A DNA stretch of 5,833 nt from Eubacteriales Family XIII. Incertae Sedis bacterium (lineage in GTDB: Bacteria; Bacillota; Clostridia; Peptostreptococcales; Anaerovoracaceae). The position numbers were made by a program, and so were the translations under genes. The stretch's first letter is position 1, and each line of letters begins with the position of its first letter. Of this stretch, positions 1-5,619 are shown in pieces. The stretch is taken from the NCBI GenBank assembly GCA_031272745.1, contig JAISTF010000164.1, positions 1 to 5,833 of the forward strand, given 5' to 3'. The notes beneath the pieces were generated by a model. The model ran no database searches. It saw only the letters and a list, made by a program, of their open reading frames with translations, and was not told the DNA's origin.

Positions 1-50
1 CAGCACCCCGAACGCCGGATTTGTCCTTTTTGTTTCCGCGATTTTGCGAT

Positions 51-1247
51 TTATTTCGCCAGTCGCGCGCAGGCTTCCTCGACGTCGGCGTGGTGGCCGA
101 ACGCGCTGAACCGCACGAACGACTCGCCCGCCGGCCCGAAGCCGCTGCCGGGCGTCGTCACGATGTGGTACTCGTTGAGCAGCTCGTCGAACACGTCCCA
201 ACTCGTCCGCCCGGGGAACCGCGCCCAGATGTACGGCGAATTGTCGCCGCCGATCGTCCAAATCCCGCGCGCCTCGAGCGTCTGCTTGATGCGCTTCGCG
301 TTTTCCAAATAATAATCGGTGAGCGCCCGAATCTCTTTCAATCCTTCCGGCGACAGCGCCGCGAGCCCGCCCGCCTGGGCGACGTTCGAGGCGCCGTTGA
401 AGATCGTCGCGGTCACGCGGCTCCACGCTTTGTTCACGCTGCCGCCGCCGTCGTAGGCGAGGCCGAACGGCACGACGGTCCAGCCGAGCCGCACGCCCGT
501 GAACCCCGCCGGCTTCGAAAACGAATTGATTTCGATGGCGCATGTCTCCGCGCCCGCGATGTCGAAGATTGTCTTCGGCAAGGCCGCGTCCCGTATGAAT
601 TCCGCGTAGGCTGCGTCGAAGAGGATGATGCAGCCGTTGTGATTCGCAAAAGACACGAGGGTCTCCAGCTGTGCGCGCGTCATGACGTAGCCCGTCGGGT
701 TGTTCGGCGAGCAGATGTAGAGCAGGCTGCCGGGCCGCACCTTCGTGAGGTCGGGGAAGAAGTCGCCTTCGGGCGTGCAGGGCAGGTAGGTGATGCCCGC
801 GTAGCCCTGCCCGTCCACATACGCGCCGCCCGCGCCGATCAGCACGCTGCCGTCGACGTAGACGGGGTAGGCGGGGTCCTGCACGGCGACGGGCACATCC
901 CGCCCGAACAGCAGCTGCAGCCGCCCGACGTCGCATTTCGCGCCGTCGGAGATGAAGATCTCGTCCGCGTCGAATTTGCCGCCGTAGAACGCGGCGGAAA
1001 TGCCCTTGCGCAAGTCTTCGCGCCCCTCATCCTGGTATCCGGAATAACCGTCGGCCGTTGCGAGCGCTTTCGCTTCGCGGACGAGGCCGTCGGCGATCGT
1101 GCCGAACAGCGGCTCGGTCGTGTTGCCGACGCCGAGGGAGATGACGCGCACGTCGGGGTGCGCGGCCTGGTAGGCGTTTCGGCGCTTGGCGATCTCGGGG
1201 AAGAGGTAGCCGGGGGCGATGTTTTCAAGGCAGGGGTTTGGTTTCAT
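51..1247 (-). CDS. dapL: LL-diaminopimelate aminotransferase (DapL)
   Basis: PLP-dependent class I/II aminotransferase, 398 aa. The family converts tetrahydrodipicolinate directly to LL-2,6-diaminopimelate with glutamate as amino donor, bypassing the succinyl/acetyl DAP steps; it acts in the cytoplasm. Seen: the family-typical DGAKCD motif at residues 101-106, PNNPTG at 181-186, the PLP-ring Asp in FDAAY (D211, Y214), the Schiff-base lysine in NSFSKPAGFTG (K245), GVRLGWTV at 251-258, and the substrate-carboxylate Arg in FVRFSAF near R379. Length is normal for the family. NSFSKP.GF.G.RLGWTV and EYHI.TPG.GFG resemble chlamydial DapL as I remember it. The start ATG is backed by an AAAGGAG site 9 nt upstream. 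The gene lies 17 bp after lysA on the same strand, so the two are probably co-transcribed; the product LL-DAP needs DapF (not in this window) before LysA can use it. No terminator is visible in the 50 bp left downstream. Confidence 0.96.
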   Translation of the reverse strand: MKPNPCLENIAPGYLFPEIAKRRNAYQAAHPDVRVISLGVGNTTEPLFGTIADGLVREAKALATADGYSGYQDEGREDLRKGISAAFYGGKFDADEIFISDGAKCDVGRLQLLFGRDVPVAVQDPAYPVYVDGSVLIGAGGAYVDGQGYAGITYLPCTPEGDFFPDLTKVRPGSLLYICSPNNPTGYVMTRAQLETLVSFANHNGCIILFDAAYAEFIRDAALPKTIFDIAGAETCAIEINSFSKPAGFTGVRLGWTVVPFGLAYDGGGSVNKAWSRVTATIFNGASNVAQAGGLAALSPEGLKEIRALTDYYLENAKRIKQTLEARGIWTIGGDNSPYIWARFPGRTSWDVFDELLNEYHIVTTPGSGFGPAGESFVRFSAFGHHADVEEACARLAK

Positions 1248-1256
1248 GCGGGGGTG

Positions 1257-1263
1257 CTCCTTT
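1257..1263 (-). promoter_or_regulatory. Ribosome binding site of dapL
   Basis: AAAGGAG on the minus strand, 9 nt before the dapL ATG, inside the 17-bp gap between the lysA stop and dapL. It contrasts with lysA upstream, which has no Shine-Dalgarno sequence, so dapL translation within the operon probably relies on this site. Confidence 0.75.
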
Positions 1264-1265
1264 CG

Positions 1266-2549
1266 CTACGAAAAATCTGCGAGGGCGTCGAAGTCGAGCG
1301 TCGCGAAGTAGTCGTCCGGCGTCTCGCGGCGGCGGATGCGCAGGACGCTTCCGTCGGGGCGCAGGAGCAGTTCCTGCGGACGCAGCTTGCCGTTGTAGTT
1401 GAAGCCCATCGCGTGCGCGTGGGCGCCGCCCTCGTGGATCACGACGAGGTCGCCGACGTCGATGCGCGGCAGCGCGCGCCGGATGGCGAATTTGTCGTTG
1501 TTCTCGCACAGCCCGCCGACGACATCGTAGACGCTGTCCAAGGGCGCGTCCTCTTTGCCGGGCACCGTGATGTGGTGGTAGGCGCCGTAGAGGCCGGGCC
1601 GCATGAGGTCGGCCATCGACGCGTCGAGGCCGATGTAGTCGCGGTAGATGTGCTTCTCGCGGATGGCGCGCGCGACGAGCCAGCCGTAAGGGCCCGTGAT
1701 TGGGCGGCCGTATTCCGTATGGACGGCCGGGCTGACGTCCGTCTGCCCGAGGATCTCGTCATAGATCGCCCGGATGCCGCTTGCGAGCGCACCCCAGTCG
1801 ATGGCCACGTCTTCGGGCTTGTACGGGATGCCGACGCCGCCGCCAAGGTTCACAAACTCGAGCGCGATGCCGAGCCGCTCGTGGATCTCCGCCGCGAGCG
1901 TGAAAACCATGCGCGCCGTGTCGAAATGGTATTCGATGTTCAGCTCGTTTGACGCCACCATCGTGTGTAAACCAAAACGCTTGACACCCTTGCTGCGCGC
2001 GATGTCGTACGCCTCGAAAAGCTGCGCGCGCGTGAGCCCGTACTTCGCTTCCTCGGGGTTGCCGATGATGGAATTGCCCACCCTGTCCGGCCCGGGGTTG
2101 TACCGGAACGACAAGACTTCCGGCAGCTTCCTGCCGCCGAGCGCTTCGAGCACCGCGATGTGCGTGATGTCGTCGAGATTGATGACCGCGCCGAGCGCGA
2201 GCGCCTTCTCGAAGTCCGCGTCCGGCGTCTGGTTGGACGTGAACATGATCTTTTCGCCCGTGACGCCCGCGCGCTCGCAGAGCAGCAGCTCCGGCAACGA
2301 CGAACAGTCCGCGCCGATGCCTTCCTCGTCGAGCACCTTGAGGATGAACGGATTCGGCAGCGCCTTCACGGCAAAATGCTCGATGAAGCCGTCGAAGCCC
2401 GCATTCGCAAAAGCGCCGTTCAGCGTTTTTGCATTATTGCGAATGGCCGCCTCGTCGTAGAGGTAGTACGGCGTCCCGTACGCCGCCGCGATTTCCTCGA
2501 GGCGCGCCTGAGGAACGGGAAGGGGTTTGTTTTGTGTGTGTTTCATCAT
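1266..2549 (-). CDS. lysA: Diaminopimelate decarboxylase (LysA)
   Basis: PLP-dependent alanine-racemase-fold decarboxylase, 427 aa from the first of two tandem ATGs. The family decarboxylates meso-diaminopimelate to L-lysine, the last step of lysine synthesis. Seen: the N-terminal strand and PLP lysine in HFAVKALPNP (K62), CSSLPEL at 82-88, FRYNPG at 148-153, GLHTMVASNELN at 193-204, the phosphate-binding GGGVGIPY at 236-243, EYGRPITGPYG at 279-289, MRPGLYGAYHH at 316-326, the catalytic cysteine in GLCENNDKFA (C348) and GFNYNGKLRPQELL near the C-terminus. The motifs fit the subfamily with CENND and NYNGKLR rather than the classical EPGR/CESGD enzymes. Reading frame continues upstream to 2657, but that part overlaps the divergent gene antisense and has no family similarity, so the start is placed at 2549 (2546 also possible). 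There is no ribosome binding site; the -10 box ends 7 nt before the ATG, implying a leaderless transcript. First gene of the lysA-dapL operon. Confidence 0.94.
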   Translation of the reverse strand: MMKHTQNKPLPVPQARLEEIAAAYGTPYYLYDEAAIRNNAKTLNGAFANAGFDGFIEHFAVKALPNPFILKVLDEEGIGADCSSLPELLLCERAGVTGEKIMFTSNQTPDADFEKALALGAVINLDDITHIAVLEALGGRKLPEVLSFRYNPGPDRVGNSIIGNPEEAKYGLTRAQLFEAYDIARSKGVKRFGLHTMVASNELNIEYHFDTARMVFTLAAEIHERLGIALEFVNLGGGVGIPYKPEDVAIDWGALASGIRAIYDEILGQTDVSPAVHTEYGRPITGPYGWLVARAIREKHIYRDYIGLDASMADLMRPGLYGAYHHITVPGKEDAPLDSVYDVVGGLCENNDKFAIRRALPRIDVGDLVVIHEGGAHAHAMGFNYNGKLRPQELLLRPDGSVLRIRRRETPDDYFATLDFDALADFS

Positions 2550-2556
2550 GGAATTT

Positions 2557-2565
2557 AGTATACCA
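2557..2565 (-). promoter_or_regulatory. Extended -10 promoter of lysA-dapL
   Basis: TGG-TATACT on the minus strand is an extended -10 element (TGn plus hexamer) with no good -35 hexamer at 16-18 bp. Seven bases (AAATTCC) separate it from ATGATG, so the expected start of transcription coincides with the first A of lysA. Its upstream contact region lies inside the start of the divergent decarboxylase gene, so the two promoters overlap. Confidence 0.6.
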
Positions 2566-2570
2566 TAGGT

Positions 2571-2576
2571 TATAAT
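2571..2576 (+). promoter_or_regulatory. -10 box of the decarboxylase/thrC reading frame
   Basis: A perfect TATAAT hexamer followed by exactly 7 nt (GGAAGGC) and ATGATG at 2584. The predicted +1 falls on the first start codon, giving a leaderless message, and an in-frame ATG at 2575 would lie within the -10 box and not be transcribed. No convincing -35 is present: the 17-bp-spaced position falls on the lysA start codon. GGAAGG could act as a ribosome binding site only if transcription starts further upstream. Confidence 0.5.
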
Positions 2577-2583
2577 GGAAGGC

Positions 2584-5436
2584 ATGATGCGGATTTCGGA
2601 ATTTCTTGAACAGCACGCGGCGCGGGGCGGGGTCTCCTTCCATATGCCGGGGCACAAAGGCGGGGCGCTGTACCGGCGGCTCGGCTATGAGCGGGCCCTG
2701 CGCGATGCGCTGCGGTGGGACATCACGGAGATTCCGGGCGCGGACAACCTGTTTCGAGCGGACGGCATTTTGAAAGAGGGGCAGGAACGCTACGCGGCGC
2801 TCTACGGCGTGGCGCGCTCCCTGTATCTCGTGAACGGCAGCAGCGCGGGCATCGTGGCCGCCATCCTCGCCTGCGTGCCGCCCGGCGGGAAGCTCTTGAT
2901 GGCGCGGGGCAGCCACAAAAGCGTGTTCAGCGCGCTGACGCTCGGCGGCATCCGGCCCGTCTTCATGCCGGTGGACGCGCCCGGGGGCGGGAGCGGGCGG
3001 CAGGATGCCGCCCCTACAGCATCTCTTGATGGCGAGGCGGCCTCTCATGGAGTAGATGCGTTTTCTCTTGGAGTAGATGCGACTTCTCATGGAGTAGGGG
3101 CGGCATTTTGCCGCCCGCAGGCCGTCGCGAAGCTGCTGGAGCAGCACCCCGATGCGGCGGCCGTGATTCTGCCGAGTCCGAATTATTATGGAATATGCAG
3201 CGACATCCGCGCGATTGCGGACGTGGTGCACGGGCACGGGAAGACGTTCATCGTCGACCAGGCGCACGGGGCGCATCTGAAATTTTTCGAGCAGGCGGCG
3301 CCCGGTTTCCTGCCGGCGTCGGCCGAGAGTCGGGGCGCGGACATCGTCGTCGCGAGCACGCACAAGACGCTCGGTTCGCTGACGCAGAGCGCGATTCTCC
3401 ATGTCGTGAACCCGGCGCGCGTCGACGTCGCGCGGCTCGAGGACCGGCTGTCGTGCATGCAGAGCACGAGCCCGTCCTACCTGCTCATGGCCTCGCTCGA
3501 CCTCTGCTGCGAGATTCTCGAAAAGCACGGTGCCGCGCTCGTGCGCGAGTGGGCGGAAAACCTGCGCGGCTTCTATGACGCCGCCGTGCAGATTCCTGGC
3601 CTGCGCGTGATGGGCACGGACGCATGGCCCGCGGCGCGCTTAGACCGCACGAAGCTCAACCTCGACATGCGCGCGGCCGGCCTCTCCGGTGCCGCGCTGC
3701 ACGACTTCTTAGTTGGCGAAAACATCTGGCCCGAGTTGCATACGGAAGACTTCGTCATGTGCATGACGGGCCTCGGCAACGAAGCAGCCGACTACGGGCG
3801 CCTGCTCGCCGCGTTGGAGAAGGCTTCGGCGACGGCGACGGCGACGGCCCGGGCGGAGTCCGCCGCCGCCCCCGACCATCGGCATGGTATACTTTGTTTC
3901 TTTGGAGGTTTGACTATGGATTACATCAGCACACGCGGCGACGGCGAACGCATCGGCGGCGCGCAGGCCATCATTCGCGGGCTCGCGCCCGACCGCGGGC
4001 TCTACGTGCCCGACGCGTTTCCGGAGCTGCAGGTCGGCGCGGATTTCGACGCGGCGCGCCTCGCGGAGAGCGGCTACCGCGGCATCGCGCGCCTCGTGCT
4101 CGCGGCCTTCCTGCCCGACTTCACGGCCGACGAGATCGCGGCCTGCGTGGACGGCGCCTACGACGCAAAATTCGACACCCCCGACATCGCGCCGCTGCAT
4201 TCCATAACGAAAAACCGCATGGCGGGCCGCTCTGCCGATGCGCATTTTCTCGAGCTCTGGCACGGGAAGACGGCGGCGTTCAAGGACATGGCGCTGTCCA
4301 TCCTGCCGTATTTGATGAAGACCGCCGTGAAGAAGACCGGCGAGGACAAGAAGATCGTGATCTTGACGGCGACATCGGGCGACACGGGCAAGGCCGCGCT
4401 CGCGGGATTCGCGGACGTGCCGGGCACGGAGATCTTCGTCTACTACCCGAAGGACGGGGTCTCGGCCGTGCAGGAGCGGCAGATGGTCACGCAGGAAGGC
4501 GCCAACGTCCACGTCTTCGGCATCCGCGGCAATTTCGACGACGCGCAGACGGCGGTGAAGGGCGTGTTCACCGACGCGGCGTTTGCGGAGCAGCTCGCGG
4601 GGCGTGGCATGCGCCTCTCGTCGGCGAACTCGATCAACATCGGCCGGCTCGTGCCGCAGGTCGCCTACTACGTCAGCGCGTGGGCGCGGCTCGTCGCGTC
4701 GGGCGCGGTGGGCGTCGGCGAGCCGATCAACATCTGCGTGCCGACGGGCAATTTCGGCAACATCCTCGCGGCTTGGTACGCGGGGCGGATCGGCGTGCCC
4801 ATCGCGCGCCTGATCTGCGCTTCCAACGAAAACAAGGTCCTCACGGACTTCCTGCGCACGGGCGTTTACGACGCGCGGCGCGACTTCATTCTCACGGATT
4901 CCCCGTCGATGGACATCCTGATTTCGAGCAACCTCGAACGGCTTTTGTGGCACCTGAGCGGCGAGCGCCCTTCCGACAACGTGCGGCGCATGATGGCCTC
5001 GCTCGACGCGGACGGCTTCTACGACGTCGGCGACGCGGTGCGCGCGGGGCTCGCGGACGGCGGCTTCACCGGCGGCTACGCGGACATGGACAAGGCCCAC
5101 GCCGCGCTCGCCCGCGCCTGGAACGAAGAGGGCTACCTCATGGACACGCACACGGCCGTCGCCTACGCGGTCTGGCTCGACTACCTGAAGCAGACCGGCG
5201 ACGCCACGCCGACCGTCATCGCATCGACGGCCAGCCCCTACAAATTTGCGGGCAGCGTCGCGCGCGTGCTCGGCCTGCCGGCGCAGGCAGACGAGTTCCG
5301 CGCTGTGGAGCAGTTATTGGAATACACCGGGCAGCCCGTCCCCGAGGGCCTGCGGGATCTCGACAAAAAACCCGTCCTGCACGACCGCGTGATCGAAAAG
5401 GACGCCATCCGCGCGAGCATCGAAGGGCTTGTGTGA
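2584..5436 (+). CDS. Orn/Lys/Arg decarboxylase-like protein read through in frame into threonine synthase
   Basis: One open frame of 950 codons with two modules. Residues 1-413 are a fold-type I Orn/Lys/Arg decarboxylase (family reaction: decarboxylation of a basic amino acid to a polyamine or diamine; substrate not predictable here). Seen: HMPGHKGG (20-27), D.TEIPGADNL, NGSSAG (84-89), SHKSV (H111), PNYYGI, the PLP-pairing Asp in VDQAHGAH (D225, H228) and the Schiff-base lysine in STHKTLGS (K261). Residues about 137-179 come from an inserted palindromic element. The usual C-terminal region with the PR.AF and PPGIP motifs is absent, so the module seems truncated by roughly 90-100 aa and may be inactive. 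Residues 414-444 are a low-complexity Ala/Thr linker, with no stop before the complete threonine synthase at 445-950. Start 2584 was chosen because 2575 overlaps the -10 box; 2587 is also possible. thrC keeps its own signals (separate entry), so a real fusion protein, a decayed upstream gene without a stop, or a sequence error are all possible. Confidence 0.7.
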   Translation: MMRISEFLEQHAARGGVSFHMPGHKGGALYRRLGYERALRDALRWDITEIPGADNLFRADGILKEGQERYAALYGVARSLYLVNGSSAGIVAAILACVPPGGKLLMARGSHKSVFSALTLGGIRPVFMPVDAPGGGSGRQDAAPTASLDGEAASHGVDAFSLGVDATSHGVGAAFCRPQAVAKLLEQHPDAAAVILPSPNYYGICSDIRAIADVVHGHGKTFIVDQAHGAHLKFFEQAAPGFLPASAESRGADIVVASTHKTLGSLTQSAILHVVNPARVDVARLEDRLSCMQSTSPSYLLMASLDLCCEILEKHGAALVREWAENLRGFYDAAVQIPGLRVMGTDAWPAARLDRTKLNLDMRAAGLSGAALHDFLVGENIWPELHTEDFVMCMTGLGNEAADYGRLLAALEKASATATATARAESAAAPDHRHGILCFFGGLTMDYISTRGDGERIGGAQAIIRGLAPDRGLYVPDAFPELQVGADFDAARLAESGYRGIARLVLAAFLPDFTADEIAACVDGAYDAKFDTPDIAPLHSITKNRMAGRSADAHFLELWHGKTAAFKDMALSILPYLMKTAVKKTGEDKKIVILTATSGDTGKAALAGFADVPGTEIFVYYPKDGVSAVQERQMVTQEGANVHVFGIRGNFDDAQTAVKGVFTDAAFAEQLAGRGMRLSSANSINIGRLVPQVAYYVSAWARLVASGAVGVGEPINICVPTGNFGNILAAWYAGRIGVPIARLICASNENKVLTDFLRTGVYDARRDFILTDSPSMDILISSNLERLLWHLSGERPSDNVRRMMASLDADGFYDVGDAVRAGLADGGFTGGYADMDKAHAALARAWNEEGYLMDTHTAVAYAVWLDYLKQTGDATPTVIASTASPYKFAGSVARVLGLPAQADEFRAVEQLLEYTGQPVPEGLRDLDKKPVLHDRVIEKDAIRASIEGLV
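2993..3118. mobile_element. 126-bp palindromic (MITE/RPE-like) element inserted in frame
   Basis: Bounded by terminal inverted repeats 2993-3017 and 3094-3118 that match at 23 of 25 positions. Each arm is also a hairpin with a perfect 8-bp stem: GGGCGGCA-GGA-TGCCGCCC on the left and GGGCGGCA-TTT-TGCCGCCC on the right. Between them lie 21-bp tandem repeats. The element is exactly 126 bp (42 codons) and has no stop in the gene's frame, adding about residues 137-179 to the decarboxylase in the loop between the FMPVDA strand and the AVAKLLEQHPDAAAV helix, where family members have only a short connection. It encodes no protein of its own, so movement would depend on a transposase elsewhere. No clear target-site duplication is visible. 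Frame-preserving insertion resembles the Rickettsia palindromic elements; a relation to those is not implied. Confidence 0.72.
3022..3105 (+). repeat. Four tandem 21-bp units encoding a heptapeptide repeat
   Basis: Units at 3022-3042 (degenerate, about 14 of 21 matching), 3043-3063, 3064-3084 and 3085-3105. The core is TCTCATGGAGTAGATGCG with few changes; the last unit runs into the right terminal repeat of the element. In the gene's frame they read SLDGEAA, SHGVDAF, SLGVDAT and SHGVGAA (residues 147-174). The opposite strand is open as well and reads YSMRSRI/YSKRKRI-type heptads. Confidence 0.8.
3828..3848 (+). repeat. GGCGAC hexanucleotide microsatellite, 3.5 copies
   Basis: Three perfect GGCGAC units plus GGC, in the linker between the decarboxylase and threonine synthase modules, coding an alternating Ala-Thr stretch. 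A six-base unit changes length without changing frame, so slippage would alter linker length only. Confidence 0.75.
3885..3893 (+). promoter_or_regulatory. Internal extended -10 promoter of thrC
   Basis: TGG-TATACT, an extended -10 element in the decarboxylase-thrC junction. The decamer ATGGTATACT is identical to that of the lysA promoter on the other strand. The expected transcript start is near 3900, giving a leader of about 15 nt that carries the thrC ribosome binding site. This argues that thrC can be expressed alone even though the upstream frame has no stop. Confidence 0.55.
3904..3908 (+). promoter_or_regulatory. Ribosome binding site of thrC
   Basis: GGAGG, 7 nt before the ATG at 3916, which begins the conserved MDYISTRG N-terminus of threonine synthase. 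It decides the thrC start and marks it as an independently translated gene. Confidence 0.8.
3916..5436 (+). CDS. thrC: Threonine synthase (ThrC), independent start inside the longer frame
   Basis: Fold-type II PLP enzyme, 506 aa from its own ATG. The family converts O-phospho-L-homoserine to L-threonine and phosphate, the last step of threonine synthesis. Seen: the N-terminal threonine-synthase domain (STRGDGERIGGAQAIIRGL, then GLYVP), the PLP lysine in WHGKTAAFKDMA (K123), ATSGDTGKAAL with SGDTG at 154-158, PKDGVS, SSANSINIGRLVPQ, the PLP-phosphate loop PTGNFGN (N279), ASNENKVL, and the long C-terminal part ending in TASPYKF and KPVLHDRV. Length fits the long clostridial/enterobacterial type. 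A ribosome binding site lies 7 nt upstream and an extended -10 further up, but the frame is also open back to the decarboxylase, so a larger fused product is possible. Threonine and lysine share aspartate semialdehyde as precursor, which fits the lysA-dapL operon next door. All catalytic motifs look intact. Confidence 0.94.
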   Translation: MDYISTRGDGERIGGAQAIIRGLAPDRGLYVPDAFPELQVGADFDAARLAESGYRGIARLVLAAFLPDFTADEIAACVDGAYDAKFDTPDIAPLHSITKNRMAGRSADAHFLELWHGKTAAFKDMALSILPYLMKTAVKKTGEDKKIVILTATSGDTGKAALAGFADVPGTEIFVYYPKDGVSAVQERQMVTQEGANVHVFGIRGNFDDAQTAVKGVFTDAAFAEQLAGRGMRLSSANSINIGRLVPQVAYYVSAWARLVASGAVGVGEPINICVPTGNFGNILAAWYAGRIGVPIARLICASNENKVLTDFLRTGVYDARRDFILTDSPSMDILISSNLERLLWHLSGERPSDNVRRMMASLDADGFYDVGDAVRAGLADGGFTGGYADMDKAHAALARAWNEEGYLMDTHTAVAYAVWLDYLKQTGDATPTVIASTASPYKFAGSVARVLGLPAQADEFRAVEQLLEYTGQPVPEGLRDLDKKPVLHDRVIEKDAIRASIEGLV

Positions 5437-5447
5437 GGGTAAAAATA

Positions 5448-5456
5448 TGGTACAAT
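5448..5456 (+). promoter_or_regulatory. Promoter-like extended -10 just after thrC
   Basis: TGG-TACAAT, 11 nt past the thrC stop, in the same TATGGTA context as the lysA and thrC promoters. It would start transcription near 5464 and read through the hairpin cluster. No plus-strand gene is recognised downstream, so it would make a non-coding RNA or be a chance match in AT-rich DNA. Confidence 0.3.
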
Positions 5457-5489
5457 CCTCTCTGTAATATTATTCGCAATATTTTGATA

Positions 5490-5532
5490 CTGATTCTATT
5501 TTGAAGCACTACTAAAATCAAAATAGAATCAG
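5490..5532. repeat. Perfect 15-bp inverted repeat
   Basis: CTGATTCTATTTTGA and its exact complement flank a 13-nt spacer (5505-5517). With one mismatch the stem extends to 18 bp. No T-run follows on either strand, so it is not a standard intrinsic terminator. It is AT-rich and lies in the convergent intergenic region. Confidence 0.85.
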
Positions 5533-5545
5533 CATGAGACTGGAG

Positions 5546-5562
5546 TTTCGCGAATAGCGAAA
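5546..5562. repeat. Small hairpin TTTCGC-GAATA-GCGAAA
   Basis: A 6-bp perfect stem with a 5-nt loop, between the 15-bp inverted repeat and the GC hairpin, forming part of a row of hairpins after thrC. No function is assigned. Confidence 0.5.
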
Positions 5563-5566
5563 ATCA

Positions 5567-5587
5567 GCCTCGGAACGAGGCGCTTTT
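5567..5587 (+). terminator. Candidate intrinsic terminator of thrC, possibly bidirectional
   Basis: GCCTCG-GAA-CGAGGC is a 6-bp GC-rich stem with a 3-nt loop, followed by GC and TTTT. Read from the minus strand the same hairpin is followed by TGATTTT, so it could also end the convergent right-edge gene. The T-run is short and slightly displaced, so it may be weak. It lies about 130 nt past the thrC stop. Confidence 0.42.
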
Positions 5588-5619
5588 CAGATAAATATGG
5601 AACCATATTTATCTGAAAA
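5584..5619. repeat. Perfect 36-bp palindrome (17-bp arms, 2-nt centre)
   Basis: TTTTCAGATAAATATGG, AA, then its exact complement. The arms are AT-rich and the ends are TTTT...AAAA on both strands, the reverse of what a U-tailed terminator needs. It might be an operator, a recombination or mobile-element end, or part of a structured RNA. Its left edge shares TTTT with the candidate terminator. Confidence 0.85.

Noticed and set aside
1..50. Possible start of another minus-strand gene after dapL (AAAAGGAC on the minus strand)
   Set aside because: No start codon at a usable distance within the window; too little sequence to support a gene.
1710..1714. EYGR instead of EPGR, and the HTMVASN variant, as active-site oddities in LysA
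   Set aside because: These go with a recognisable LysA subfamily having CENND and NYNGKLR motifs, so they are probably normal for it.
21..1952. Long plus-strand open frame of 643 codons across dapL and lysA
   Set aside because: Antisense to two clearly recognised genes; Arg/Val/Asp-rich composition typical of shadow frames in GC-rich DNA, with no family motifs.
2550..2657. Upstream extension of lysA to 2657
   Set aside because: It would overlap the decarboxylase gene antisense, precedes the -10 box, and its residues do not resemble the LysA N-terminus.
3709..5151. Minus-strand open frame of 480 codons across thrC
   Set aside because: Antisense to conserved thrC motifs; Arg/His/Asp/Val-rich shadow.
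3624..5504. Second plus frame of 626 codons over thrC
   Set aside because: Arg-rich off-frame translation of threonine synthase; no homologous motifs.
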